The notes: generated from the letters alone by a model not told the origin. 64,000 nt of DNA from Phycisphaerae bacterium (GCA_030448225.1 JAUJNJ010000003.1:70887-134886); one strand, 5' to 3'; positions 49,999 to 59,763 are shown, counted from the stretch's first letter. Numbers and translations are program-made.

Positions 49999-50682
49999 AT
50001 GGCCTCGTCGAACGGCGGCAAGTACTCCGAGCTGATGAAAGAGTGGAAGGCGACGCAGGCCGCCCTGCGCGAGCGGCTGGTCGTGCGGCCGCTGCGGCCG
50101 CTGCCGCGGTTCGTGGCCGGGGCGGACGCGGCGTTCTCGGCGGACAAGTCCACCGTCTTCGCGGCGGCGGTCGTGTACGACCGCGAGGCGCAGCGCGTCG
50201 TCGAGGTCGCCCACGCGAGCGGGCCGGTGGGGGCGCCGTACATCCCCGGCTTCCTCAGCTTCCGCGAGGGGCCGACCGTGATGAAGGCAATCGGCGCTCT
50301 GAAACACGAGTTCGGCGTGATCTGCTTCGACGGCCAAGGCTACGCCCACCCGCGCCGCTGCGGGCTCGCGTGTCACGTCGCCATCACGCTCGACGTGCCC
50401 GGCGTCGGCGTCGCCAAGAGCAGGCTCATCGGCACCTTCGACGACCCTGCGGACGAGGCCGGTGCATCGTCGCCGCTGACGGACAAGGGCGAGCAGATCG
50501 GCCTCGTGCTCCGCACGCGCGAGCGGACGCGTCCGCTGTTCGTGAGCGTCGGCCACCGCGTCGATCTGGGGACGGCCGCGGAACTCGCGCTGGCGTGCCG
50601 CACGCGGTACCGCATTCCGGAGCCCACGCGGCAGGCGGACATCGAGGTGGCGAAACTGAAGCAATCGATGAGCGGCGGATGA
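49999..50682 (+). CDS. nfi: endonuclease V
   Basis: Endonuclease V nicks DNA one base 3' of deoxyinosine, starting repair of deaminated adenine; relatives can also act on inosine in RNA. The 227-residue protein has the family motifs FVAGADAAFSADK (catalytic Asp), PYIPGFLSFREGPT and ICFDGQGYAHPRRCGLACH (second Asp). It also has a conserved C-terminal HRVDLGTAAELALAC. The start is ATG 49999 or ATG 49987 in the same frame; neither has a good ribosome site. The gene directly follows a nucleoside-deaminase-type gene. Confidence 0.92.
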   Translation: MASSNGGKYSELMKEWKATQAALRERLVVRPLRPLPRFVAGADAAFSADKSTVFAAAVVYDREAQRVVEVAHASGPVGAPYIPGFLSFREGPTVMKAIGALKHEFGVICFDGQGYAHPRRCGLACHVAITLDVPGVGVAKSRLIGTFDDPADEAGASSPLTDKGEQIGLVLRTRERTRPLFVSVGHRVDLGTAAELALACRTRYRIPEPTRQADIEVAKLKQSMSGG

Positions 50683-51129
50683 GCGACACGTCGGCGGCGA
50701 TGTGACAGAACGGTGAGTCCCGTCTCACCGCGCGTCGCGGTCTCGCGCCGTCAATTCCCCGCGTCGCACAAAAGCGAAAATTGTTTGCGGCCGGCAACGC
50801 CCTGCCGCAAGCCTTCGCGAAGCGGGGTTCTGGACGCGATCGCCCCGTTGCGTCGGGTCCGGCCGGATCGACTCCACTCATATCCAAGTAAAAACATCAG
50901 TTTTTCGGCACTCTCCTTGCTTTCGAGCCATTTCGCCGGCGGGTCGGCAACGGCCCCGGCGGTGCGTCCTTGTGGGACGCGCGGCGGATCGGAATCGACG
51001 GCCGCCATGAAGTACGAAATTTCCCGGCCCGCTTAAGGCGGCGGCAATGTGCCGCCGCGATCGGTGCGGCCAGGAAAGGGAAGTGGTCGCCTCCGGGCGA
51101 TCGAGTCGAGATTCGAAAGGATGTGCGTT
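50683..51129. other. AT-richer control region upstream of the DUF4142 gene
   Basis: No gene is seen. Two AT-richer pockets (50765-50790 and 50878-50930) may hold promoters, but no convincing -35/-10 pair stands out. A small hairpin GGCGGC...GCCGCC lies near 51037-51058 in the probable leader. Confidence 0.35.
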
Positions 51130-51863
51130 ATGCGTAAGCAGATGATGTTGGCCGCCCCGTTCATGGCGGCGACCGTGTTCGTGTGTCAGCCGGCGATGTC
51201 GCAGGAGACGGCGGCGGACCGCGCCGCCAGGGACGAGGCGGGCCGGGGCGCTGGATAACGCCGGCAACGAGGTGAACCGCGCCGCCGACGCCGCCGACAA
51301 CACGGCCCAGCAGGCCGCCGGCTCGGCCGAAGCCCAGGTCGCCGGCGCTTCCGCCAGCCGTCGGCGGCGGCGATGAAGAACATGAGCCCGGACCAGAAGT
51401 TCGCGATGAAGAGCCGCGGACATGAACAACTTCGAAATCCAGGCCGGTCAGCTCGCCGCCGAGAAGGCGCGCAGAGCGACGAGATCAAGCAGCTCGCGCA
51501 GATGACGGTCGCCGACCACACGCAGGCCCAGCAGAAGCTCATGCAGGTCATGCAGAAGCAGAACATGCAGCCCTCGCGCGCTGATGCCGGTCCACCAGGC
51601 GATGCTGAGCGAACTGCAGCAGTTGGACGGCAAGGACTTCGAGAAGGCGTACCTGTACGGGCAGGTGGCCGGTCACGAAGGCGGTCCTGATGATCCGCGA
51701 CGCAACGACCGAGGTGCAGGACCCGGCGCCGAAGCAGTACGCGACGATGGCGATGCCGAAGGTGCAGCAGCACCTGGCGCACGCGCAGAAGATCGCCCGC
51801 GCCGATGAGGCGATGACCGCCGGCGCCCGCATCGGCGGCGACGCCAGCGGCCACGACGCATAG
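51130..51863 (+). CDS. exported DUF4142 protein (multiple frameshifts)
   Basis: The signal peptide MRKQMMLAAPFMAATVFVCQ is followed, across several indels, by an Ala/Asp-rich segment. The DUF4142 helical domain comes next: MNNFEIQAGQLAAEKA, SDEIKQLAQMTVADHTQAQQ, MLSELQQLDGKDFEKAYL and VQQHLAHAQKIARA. DUF4142 proteins are small exported ferritin-like-fold proteins of unknown function, often stress-related. A TAG at 51861 ends one frame, but an adjacent Ala/Pro/Ser-rich frame runs to a TAA near 52006, which may be the true C-terminus. An AAAGGA box lies nine bases before ATG 51130. Confidence 0.75.
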
Positions 51864-52058
51864 CACCCCCGGCGCGCCCGGCGCCGAGAGCGGCGCGGCC
51901 GCGAGCGCTCGATCGACACCGAGAACACCGCCGGCGGCCGCCAGCGAGCGCGCCGCCCCCCGCGAAGAACGCGCCGACGCCCCGGGCTCCGACGACGCCG
52001 CCCGGTAAGCATCGTCTCGCAGACGACGACGACGACGACGACGCTGATCGACACACGG

Positions 52059-52091
52059 ACGGGCCCGGCCGCTTCACGGCGCCGGGCCCGT
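52059..52091 (+). terminator. hairpin after the DUF4142 gene
   Basis: ACGGGCCCGGC (52059-52069) pairs perfectly with GCCGGGCCCGT (52081-52091). The U-tract is poor. Its position supports a gene end near 52006. Confidence 0.55.
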
Positions 52092-52130
52092 TCGCGCGGT
52101 CAAGAGCGTCCAGTGAATCGAGCGAAATTG

Positions 52131-52299
52131 AACCACGGAGTCACGGAGACACGGAGAAGAGAATATGGAGCGTGGAACATGGAGCGACAGTGAATGAAGA
52201 CGATGCGCGGCAGGCGCCACCGCCTTCCTTCTCCTCTAATTTCGATCCCCTATGATCACCCTCCGTCTCATCTCCGTGTCTCCGTGTCTCCGTGGTAAA
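52131..52299. repeat. AACCACGGAG...CTCCGTGG long palindrome
   Basis: AACCACGGAGTCACGGAGAC at 52131 faces ATCTCCGTGTCTCCGTGTCT then CCGTGG ending near 52295. Between them are degenerate ATGGAGCGTGGAACATGGAG units. It is the clearest member of the CACGGAGA family and lies immediately before the PNPOx-like gene. Confidence 0.8.
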
Positions 52300-52345
52300 T
52301 TTTTTAACATCCTCACGACCTTATTTTCCTGAACGGGAGCACAAC

Positions 52346-52852
52346 ATGTCCGGGTCAACGGCGAGCCATTCCGAACAAGTCGAGAAGCTGCGGAAACTCA
52401 TCAAGGGGATCGAGATCGCGATGTTCACGACCGCGATGCCCGACGGATCGCTGCGGAGCCGGCCGATGGCGACGCAGAAGGCGGAGTTCGACGGCGACCT
52501 CTGGTTCTTCTGCGACGCCGACTCGGCCAAGGTCCACGAGGTCGAGCGCGACCGCCACGTGAACCTCGGCTACGCCGACCCGTCCGGCAACCGCTACGTC
52601 TCGGTGTCGGGCCTCGCCAACGTCGTGCGCGACAAGGCGAAGGTGAAGGAACTGTGGACGCCGGACGTGAAGGCGTGGTTCCCCAATGGACCGGACGACC
52701 TGAACATCGCGCTGCTGAAGGTGAGCGTGCAGGGGGCCGAGTACTGGGACGCGCCGTCGAACACGATGGTCCGCATCGCCGGCTTCCTCAAGGCGACGCT
52801 CACCGGCCAGCGGTACGAGCCGGGCGAGAACGAGAAGGTGAACCTGAAGTAG
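52346..52852 (+). CDS. pyridoxamine 5'-phosphate oxidase-like (general stress protein 26-type) protein
   Basis: A 168-residue split-barrel flavin-binding-type protein. Segments such as IEIAMFTTAMPDGSLRSRPM, DGDLWFFCDADSAKVHEVER and VNLGYADPSGNRYVSVSGLA match the COG3871 group, whose Bacillus namesake is stress-induced. Members bind FMN or deazaflavin; the substrate is unknown. The frame is intact. The start at ATG 52346 has a GGGAG box seven bases upstream; the frame is also open to ATG 52292, inside the palindrome, which is less likely. Confidence 0.85.
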   Translation: MSGSTASHSEQVEKLRKLIKGIEIAMFTTAMPDGSLRSRPMATQKAEFDGDLWFFCDADSAKVHEVERDRHVNLGYADPSGNRYVSVSGLANVVRDKAKVKELWTPDVKAWFPNGPDDLNIALLKVSVQGAEYWDAPSNTMVRIAGFLKATLTGQRYEPGENEKVNLK

Positions 52853-52886
52853 CTCGCGCCGCGACGCGAGGGTTCACAAGAGGAAA

Positions 52887-52985
52887 GCAACCGCGGAGAC
52901 GCGGAGGCGCGGGAGACGGACGCGGAGGAATTCTTTTGGTCGGCTTTCTCCTCCAACCTCTGCGTCTCCGCGTCACCGCGGTTGC
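52887..52985. repeat. GCAACCGCGGAGACGCGGAG palindrome
   Basis: The left arm GCAACCGCGGAGACGCGGAG is answered by CTGCGTCTCCGCGTCACCGC then GGTTGC. It is a CACGGAGA-family member with A changed to G, like the copy at 11537, and begins 34 bases after the PNPOx-like gene. Confidence 0.75.
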
Positions 52986-54217
52986 ATTTCTTCCCCCGCG
53001 AAACGCCTTCGTCCGCGACGTGCGTTTCGTATCGCATGCGTCATTTATCGTGCGCACGCTTGAGGCACCGCGTTGCTGGTGCGGGGGCAACGAAACACCG
53101 CGCCCACGCGCGTGTTGCGCGTCATTTCCCGATAGACATCCGGCCGCTCTCAAGCGTAGACTGCAGGCGGGAATGGGACGTGGATCGGGCGGCTTCCAGA
53201 GACGTTGAACCGAGCGTTGGAAGACGTCCGGCCGGTCCCGGATTCGACGGGCGGCTCGCGCGATTGGTGCGCGGGCGGTCCGGCGGATCCCCGGCGGGCC
53301 ATGCCCGCTGCGGGCCGCGGCGTCAGACCGTCGCGGCCCACCGAACGAGCCAGGCTCGAACGCGGCGAATGACCGCCGACGTCCGCGTCGCCTCCGGCAT
53401 GGCCGGCGGGGGCGCGACGCGCCGGCGATCCGGTTGACGCGCACGGAAGCGCCGCCGCGGGTTTGGACGATTGGTGCGCCTGCGCCCGCGACTGGGCCGG
53501 AAGGTTCCACGACCTTGGTCCGCCGGGCCCGTGTGCCGCGACCTGATCTCGTCTCGTCGATCGCCCGCATCTCGCGCGGGTCCGGCGGCGTGCGGGGGCG
53601 GGTCGCGCGAAGCCGGTCGTGCCGTTCGGAAGTTGTTGTACCGACGCCCCCGTGGCCGATATTTGCTCTAGCGCGCGTTATCGGTCGGGGTTGACGACGA
53701 TCAACGGACTCCCGCCGGGACCGACGGTCCTCCGCCTCGCTTCGGGTCGTCCGCCGCCGGACGATTCGCGCGGGTGTCGCGGCGGCCCGCTCGGGTCACG
53801 ACGACTCGTCTCGCACACGAGCCCCCGGTTCCTCGTCAGCCTCCCGCCCGCCCCGCGGCGTCCAGCTCACCCACCGCCCGCTGGAAGAACGTCGCTCTTT
53901 TCTACATCGAGGAGTCGCCCGGGTCGCGCGAAGGGCGGCCGTCCTGTTCGACGCGGCGCGCCCGCGCGTGTGGGCCGGGCCGGACCGCGTCCGCAGCAAC
54001 TCTTACGGGATTAACGCTCAGGCGCGGGTGGTGTCTGATCGGTTGGAATGATATTGAATCCGTCGTCGTGCGCTCGACGGCGCCGGCAAGGCCGCAGGCG
54101 TCGCCCCGGGGCCGCCGGGCGCGGCGCGAAGGGTCGGGAGGAGCAGTCGCAACGACGACACGACGACGACGACCACGACAAAGGCAGCACCGACGCACAC
54201 GGTTGGAGAAGCACACA
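52986..54217. other. 1.2-kb spacer upstream of prkA without a convincing gene
   Basis: Several open frames exist on both strands, but all are arginine/proline-rich shadows with no recognisable segment. The 150 bases before prkA include AT-richer patches (TTGGAATGATATTGAATCCG near 54043) that may hold its promoter. A long 5' leader for prkA is possible. Confidence 0.4.
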
Positions 54218-56300
54218 ATGCCGACAATGCCGAAAGTGAACTCACTCGTCAGCCTTATCGACCGGAAGCTCGATGTCACCGGCTTCCGCGAGCAGCACTG
54301 GGAGGGGACGTTCTGGGACTACCTGGACATCGTCACCGAGAACCCGTCGGTGGCCCGCAACGCGTTCCAGCGCGTCTACGACATGATCCTCACGTACGGG
54401 TCGGAGCCGTTCACGCAGTTCAAGCAGGAGTACACGCGCTACAAGTTCTTCGCCGACCCGATCGACGGCGGGCACGACGCGATCTTCGGCCTCGAGCGGC
54501 CGCTGATGACGCTCGTCGACTTCTTCAAGTCCGCCGCCCAGGGGTACGGCACCGAGAAGCGCATCCTGCTGCTCCACGGCCCGGTCGGCTCCAGCAAGTC
54601 GACGATCGCCCGCCTGCTGAAGAAGGGCCTGGAGACCTACAGCAAGGGCGACCCCGGCAAGTGCTACACGTACGCCTGGCGGTTGCCGAAGCACATGGGC
54701 AACGACGACGGCGAGCAGTTCCTCGACTGCCCGATGCACGAGGAGCCGCTGCTGCTGATCCCCGCCGAGGCGCGCAAGGACGTGCTCGAACAGATCAACG
54801 AGAAGCTCCCCGACGGCAAGAAGGTGCGGCTCTACGGCGAGGTCTGCCCGTTCTGCCGCAAGATCATGGGCGACCTGCTCGACCAGTACGACGGCGACTG
54901 GCGCAAGACGATGGAGCACGTCCGCGTGAAGCGGCTGATCCTCTCCGAGAAGGACCGCCGCGGCATCGGCACGTTCCAGCCGAAGGACGAGAAGAACCAG
55001 GACAGCACCGAGCTCACCGGCGACATCAACTACCGCAAGATCGCCGAGTACGGCAGTGATTCCGACCCCCGCGCGTTCAACTTCGACGGCGAGCTGAACG
55101 TCGCCAACCGCGGGATCGTGGAGTTCATCGAGGTGCTGAAGCTCGACGTCGCGTTCCTGTACGACCTGCTCGCGCGTCGCAGGAGCACATGATCAAGCCG
55201 AAGAAGTTCGCCCAGACCTACATCGACGAGGTGATCCTCGGGCACACGAACGAGCCGGAGTACAAGAAGCTCCAGGGCAACGAGATGATGGAGGCGTTCC
55301 GCGACCGCACGATCAAGATCGACGTGCCGTACAACGTCCGCCTCGACGACGAGATCAAGATCTACCCGAAGGACTTCGGCCCCGAGCACGTGAAGGGGAT
55401 GCAACATCGCCCCACACGATCGAGGTCGCCGCGATGTGGGCGGTGCTCACGCGCTCCTCGCCGACCGAAGAAGGCGGGCATCACCTGGCTCCAGAAGCTC
55501 AAGCTCTACAACGGCAAGAGCATCCCCGGCTTCACCGAGGACTCGATCAAGGAACTGCGCGAGGAGGCCCCGCGAGGGGATGCAGGGCATCAGCCCGCGC
55601 TACATCCAGGACAAGATCAGCAACGCGCTCGTCAGCCACCAGCGCAGCTCGAGAAGGCGATCAACCCGTTCATGGTGATGAACGAGCTCGAGGGCGGCCT
55701 GAGCCACCACAGCCTCATCACCGACGAGGAACTGAAGAAGGGGTACAAGGAACTGCTGGCCGTCGCGCAAGGCGAGGAGTACGAGGACATCCTCAAGGGC
55801 GAGGTGCAGCGGGCGATCGCGCCGCGGACGAGGACGCGATCAAGCGGCTGGCGACGAACTACATCGAGAGCGTGCGGGCCTACACGCAGCACGAGCCGCG
55901 TCCGCAACCGCTACACCGGCCGCGACGAGGACCCGGACGAGCCGCCTGATGCGGTCGATCGAGGAGAAGATCGACATCCCCGAGAGCCGCAAGGACGACT
56001 TCCGCCAGGAGATCATGAACTACATTGCCGCGCTCGCCCTGGACGGCAAGCGGTTCGAGTACAACACGAACGCCCGGCTGCTCAAGGCGCTGGAGCTGAA
56101 GCTGTTCGAGGACCAGCGATGACACGATCAAGCTGAAGAACCTCGTCAGCAGCGTCGTCGACGACGAGACCCAGCAGAAGATCGACGTCGTCAAGCAGCG
56201 GCTGATCAAGTACTTCGGGTACAACGAGACCAGCGCCACCGACGTGCTGAACTACGTCGCGAGCATCTTCGCCCGGGGCGACTCGAAGCAGGATGACTGA
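54218..56300 (+). CDS. prkA: PrkA-type serine protein kinase (frameshifted in 3' half)
   Basis: PrkA (YeaG in E. coli) combines an AAA+ domain with a C-terminal kinase-like domain and works in starvation or stress adaptation. The N-terminus includes [20 protein letters not shown]. The P-loop is [20 protein letters not shown] near residue 115. Zinc-like [18 protein letters not shown] and [19 protein letters not shown] follow. After 55180 the frame changes repeatedly, but the family sequence continues to [14 protein letters not shown] at 56300 (about 690 residues). A GGAGA box precedes ATG 54218. It heads the prkA-yeaH-spoVR cluster. Confidence 0.93.
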
Positions 56301-56303
56301 GTC

Positions 56304-57011
56304 GTGACGACTGGACTGGTGGCAATCGTAATGCTGCTGGCAACGCCTTTTCTGAAGCTGTACCACGAGCACGGCTTTGGCTCGCACGTGAAGCGTGCGA
56401 AGCTGTCGCGGCTCACGGGCGATGCGGCTTGGCACCTGGATCGTGACGCGGCGACGTTGACGCTGGGCGGCCTTGATTTTCCCGTGCAGTTTTTAGGCAC
56501 TGAGTCGTTTCAGTCCGACACGTGGCTTTGGGCGGACGCGAACGGGGCCAGCGAACTCCTGCCGGAAGCGTTGGCCGCGTGCCGGGACGTGCGATTGTCG
56601 GGCCGGTCGCTCGACCCGGAGACGTTTGGCCGGGATAGGTTTACCTTCGTGAACCGGATCGGCGAGCCGGACGCGTCAAGCTTGGCCTGCGTCGCGTGCG
56701 GCCTCGCCGGCGGCAGCGCGTACTACCGGAGCGAGCATGAGGCCGGGGCGGTTTACCTACTGCTGAACGACCCACGGATTGACGCGGTCCCGCTCGACGC
56801 GGACCTGCTCTGTGAGGCCTTTGCCGCCTTCATGTGGTACCCGAACGATAACCGTGCGGCGATGGAACGCTTCGTCGGTTCTAATGAACTAACGGTGTAC
56901 GAATCGAACGACAGCGATCTGAGCTTCGAACTCCCCAACGGTGAACTCATGACGTTCAGGAAGAAGAAAGTGGGGGACGACAGCTATCAGGTGTCGCTGA
57001 ACAAGTTGTAG
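56304..57011 (+). CDS. DUF6882-like protein inside the stress cluster
   Basis: This 235-residue protein starts three bases after the prkA stop. The segment FLGTESFQSDTWLWADANGA resembles the GTES...WLWAWAN core of DUF6882, which often occurs next to toxin/immunity-like genes. The rest matches a compact soluble fold with no catalytic motif (DADLLCEAFAAFMWYPNDNR). GTG 56304 is the likely start; ATG 56331 is an alternative. Composition is visibly less G+C-rich than prkA, suggesting insertion by transfer between prkA and yeaH. Function is unknown and the family call is from memory of its motif. Confidence 0.6.
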   Translation: MTTGLVAIVMLLATPFLKLYHEHGFGSHVKRAKLSRLTGDAAWHLDRDAATLTLGGLDFPVQFLGTESFQSDTWLWADANGASELLPEALAACRDVRLSGRSLDPETFGRDRFTFVNRIGEPDASSLACVACGLAGGSAYYRSEHEAGAVYLLLNDPRIDAVPLDADLLCEAFAAFMWYPNDNRAAMERFVGSNELTVYESNDSDLSFELPNGELMTFRKKKVGDDSYQVSLNKL

Positions 57012-57133
57012 CCGCTGCCGACGGCGCCGCCCGCCGCTGCGCCGGTGACTGGGTCGGGGACTCCCAAGCCGCCCGCGTATCAGATGCCGAGCCGAGGCGG
57101 TAGTGATCGGGACGATCAATGGGAGAACAAGGC

Positions 57134-57379
57134 ATGACGATCGAGCAACTACGCACGACGATCAAAGCGCAGCCATTCGTGCCGTTCACGTTGCGGTTGG
57201 CCGATGGGCGGCAGTACGACATCGACCACCCGGACTTCATCTCATCGCACCCGCACGGGCGCACGGTGATCGTCTATAAGCCGGGCGAAAACGGGGATCT
57301 CGAGATCCTCGACCTGTTGCTGGTGGTGGGCATCGAGGTGCATCACTCGAAAGAGAACCGCGAGCGGAAGGGCGCGTGA
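57134..57379 (+). CDS. small MTIEQLR-type planctomycete protein
   Basis: An 81-residue protein beginning MTIEQLRTTIKAQPFVPFTL, then LADGRQYDIDHPDFI and an aliphatic end LEILDLLLVVGIEV. Small proteins with this MTIEQLR...PF.PF.(L/I)..ADGR pattern are frequent and multi-copy in planctomycete genomes and are of unknown function. ATG 57134 is chosen to match that N-terminus; ATG 57119 is in frame. It is the second small gene between prkA and yeaH. Confidence 0.7.
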   Translation: MTIEQLRTTIKAQPFVPFTLRLADGRQYDIDHPDFISSHPHGRTVIVYKPGENGDLEILDLLLVVGIEVHHSKENRERKGA

Positions 57380-57392
57380 GGCGCCGCGAATC

Positions 57393-57710
57393 ATGACCCG
57401 AAAGACCCGACGATCCGGACTGACGCTCATCGTGCTGGCGCTGCTCGGCACGCTCTACTTCTGGGTGACCGACCCGCGCTACGGGCCCGCGACCCGGCCG
57501 CAGCCGGCGTACGTGTGGAAGCCGGTGTGGCGCGTGTTCCGCACGGAGGTGAGCGTCGACCCGCGGCACTGGCTGTTCGTCGCGCGCGGCGCGCCGTCCA
57601 ACCCGGTCGACGCCGCCCACACGGCGCAGCTCAGCACGTTCGTCGGCGTCGGCGCGTGCGTCGTCATGCTCGGCATCGGCGGTTGGCTGCTCACGCGACG
57701 GACCGTCTAA
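57393..57710 (+). CDS. two-helix membrane protein
   Basis: 105 residues with membrane segments at about 10-26 (LTLIVLALLGTLYFWV) and 78-98 (STFVGVGACVVMLGIGGWLL). The outer loop is aromatic and Pro-rich (PAYVWKPVWRVFRTEVSVDP). It starts 13 bases after the MTIEQLR gene, so the two are probably cotranscribed. The family is not recognised. Confidence 0.6.
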   Translation: MTRKTRRSGLTLIVLALLGTLYFWVTDPRYGPATRPQPAYVWKPVWRVFRTEVSVDPRHWLFVARGAPSNPVDAAHTAQLSTFVGVGACVVMLGIGGWLLTRRTV

Positions 57711-57864
57711 CGAAATGGGGGCAGATGCGCCCCGACCGCGCGTCCCCCTTTAGCCGCCGGCCCGCAGGGCCCGTTCTTCGTCCCGCGTTCTCCGTCACAG
57801 CATCGCTCAGGGAAAGCAGGAGGTCGGCAACAGGCCCCGGGTTTGCACCAACGGCTAGGCACCC

Positions 57865-58974
57865 ATGATCCTGAAGATCGAGAAAGACCACCAGCGCTTC
57901 CGGCAGATCGTCAAGGGCCGCATCCGCGACGATTTGCGCAAGTTCCTCACCAAGGGTGAGCTGATCGGCAAGGAAGGCAAGCACCTGATCAGCATCCCGG
58001 TCCGCGGCATCGAGCTGCCGCACTTCCGCTACGGCGACAACTCGCAGGGCGTCGGCGCCGGCGACGGCAAGGAGGGGGAGGTCGTCGGCAAGGGCAAGCC
58101 GGGCCAGGGCAAGGGCCAGGGCCAGGGCGGCACCGAGGCCGGCCAGCACCTGATGGAGGTCGACCTCTCGCTCGACGAGCTGGCCGACATCCTCGCCGAG
58201 GAGCTGAAGCTCCCCCGCATCGAGCCGAAGGGCCGCCACCGCATCACGACCACGAAGGACAAGTACAGCAGCCTCCGCCGGGTGGGCCCCGCGTCGCTCC
58301 GCCACTTCAAGACGTCGTACAAGGAAGCGCTGAAGCGGTCGATCGCTACCGGCGACTACGACCCGGCCAACCCGGTGATCATCCCGCAGAAGAAGGACAT
58401 CCGCTACCGGAGCTGGAAGGAGGTCAAGAGCCCCCAGTCCAACGCGGTGATCATCTTCATGATGGACGTCAGCGGCTCGATGGGCGAGGAGCAGAAGGAA
58501 CTGGTGCGCCTTGAGAGCTTCTGGATCGACACCTGGCTGCGCAAGAACTACGAGGGGATCGAGAGCCGCTACATCGTCCACGACGTCAGCGCGAAGGAGG
58601 TCGACAAGCACACGTTCTACCACCTGCGCGAGGACGGCGGCACGAAGATCAGCAGCGCGTTCAAGTCGTGCAAGGCCCTGCTCGACAGCCACTACAGCCC
58701 CGACGAGTGGAACATCTACCTGTTCCACTTCAGCGACGGCGACAACAGCTCCGAGGCCGACAGCCGCGAGTGCGTGAAGATGCTGAAGGAGCAACTGCTC
58801 CCGATCTGCAACATGTTCGGCTACTGCCAGGTCGCCAGCGCCTACGGCAGCGGCAACTTCATCAACGTGCTGCACGAGCATTTGCGCAATCACGAGAAGG
58901 TGCTGACGAGCCGCGTGAACTCGAAGGACGACATCTACGACTCGATCAAGACGTTCTTCGGGAAGGGGCATTGA
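57865..58974 (+). CDS. yeaH: YeaH/DUF444 von Willebrand A-domain protein
   Basis: This 369-residue protein is the conserved partner of PrkA (YeaH beside YeaG in E. coli), needed in the same starvation response. N-terminal part: LKIEKDHQRFRQIVKGRIRD. A Gly/Lys-rich flexible loop follows (GKGKPGQGKGQGQGG). The vWA domain has the MIDAS-type motif FMMDVSGSMGEEQK near residue 205, then GGTKISSAFKSC and FHFSDGDNSSEAD. The frame is intact, in contrast to its partners. Three small genes separate it from prkA, although family members are normally adjacent. Confidence 0.94.
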   Translation: MILKIEKDHQRFRQIVKGRIRDDLRKFLTKGELIGKEGKHLISIPVRGIELPHFRYGDNSQGVGAGDGKEGEVVGKGKPGQGKGQGQGGTEAGQHLMEVDLSLDELADILAEELKLPRIEPKGRHRITTTKDKYSSLRRVGPASLRHFKTSYKEALKRSIATGDYDPANPVIIPQKKDIRYRSWKEVKSPQSNAVIIFMMDVSGSMGEEQKELVRLESFWIDTWLRKNYEGIESRYIVHDVSAKEVDKHTFYHLREDGGTKISSAFKSCKALLDSHYSPDEWNIYLFHFSDGDNSSEADSRECVKMLKEQLLPICNMFGYCQVASAYGSGNFINVLHEHLRNHEKVLTSRVNSKDDIYDSIKTFFGKGH

Positions 58975-59057
58975 TGGCGAAACGGCAGAATTGAGTTGTC
59001 GATTCCGTCTACCTTTCCGCGCGTAGCTGTTCAGCGGCTCGCGACCAAGGCGGATCG

Positions 59058-59078
59058 CAGCAGCAGCAGCAGCAGCAG
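59058..59078 (+). repeat. CAG trinucleotide run
   Basis: Seven perfect CAG units followed by CGGCGG lie between yeaH and the antitoxin gene. No open frame of interest covers them. Confidence 0.8.
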
Positions 59079-59126
59079 CGGCGGCCAGAGTGGGGTCCTG
59101 AGGCTTGGGTTACGTCAGAGGTAACG

Positions 59127-59354
59127 ATGACCGTGATCGATGTGAACGACGTCGGCCCGAAATTGAAGTCGTTGTTGGACAACACGCAGCCCGGGGACGA
59201 GGTGCTCGTCTCTGTCGATGGCAAGACCGTTGCTCGGATCGCGACGACGGCGGCGGCGCGCCAGTGCCGGAGTTCGGTTACTTCAAGGGAGGTGCGAATG
59301 GCTGACGACTTCGACGTGCTGCCACCCGAGGAACTGGCCGAGTGGGAAAAGTGA
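59127..59354 (+). CDS. Phd/YefM-type antitoxin (two compensating frameshifts)
   Basis: A 75-residue protein: MTVIDVNDVGPKLKSLLDNT, then QPGDEVLVSVDGKTVARIA, and the typical antitoxin end MADDFDVLPPEELAEWEK. The middle (bases 59240-59295) reads badly in this frame, while another frame gives APVPEFGYFKG, matching the usual G-x-x-KG linker, so two indels probably bracket it. Phd/YefM antitoxins bind their promoter and the partner toxin. The gene overlaps the PIN-domain toxin by four bases. Confidence 0.75.
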   Translation: MTVIDVNDVGPKLKSLLDNTQPGDEVLVSVDGKTVARIATTAAARQCRSSVTSREVRMADDFDVLPPEELAEWEK

Positions 59355-59743
59355 AACTGCTGCTCGACACCCACACCTTCATTTGGGCGGTTTCACAGGA
59401 TCCGCGTCTGCGGCGTCCACGCTCGCGATACTGGCGGATCCCCTAAACGAAGCGCGCTTTCTCAGTAGCATGTCCGTGTACGAAATGGCGATCAAGATCC
59501 GGCTCGGCAAGCTCGACCTCAAGCGTCCGTTAGACGACTTCGTGAACGCCGGCATGCGGCGCCGTCAGATCACGGAGTTGCCCGTGCTCGCCGCAGTTGT
59601 GCGCCTGCGTCCGAAAAACTGCCGGAGATTCACAAAGACCCCTTCGACCGGCTCCTGATTGCAAACGGCCATTGACGAAGACATGGCTCTGGTCTCCGTC
59701 GATGCTGACGGCGTTCGGAGTTATCGGTGAAGATCGTTTGGTA
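59351..59743 (+). CDS. PIN-domain toxin (VapC-type, frameshifted)
   Basis: The GTG start in a four-base overlap gives KLLLDTHTFIWAVSQDPRL with the first PIN Asp. Then come SSMSVYEMAIKIRLGKLDL (Glu region) and RRRQITELPVLAA. After frame changes near 59395 and 59605 follows LPEIHKDPFDRLLIA, the PF-DR signature with the third acidic residue. The end is AIDEDMALVSVDADGVRSYR, and restoring a G in a GG run near 59730 gives VKIVW and a TAG at 59741-59743. PIN toxins cut RNA. The pair interrupts the yeaH-spoVR junction. Confidence 0.75.
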
Positions 59744-59763
59744 GTCTTGCGGTTGGAGTTTGT

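Noticed and set aside
52986..54217. Genes on either strand upstream of prkA
   Set aside because: Frames of up to 250 codons exist, but they are Arg/Pro-rich, overlap repeats and show no recognisable motif or ribosome site.
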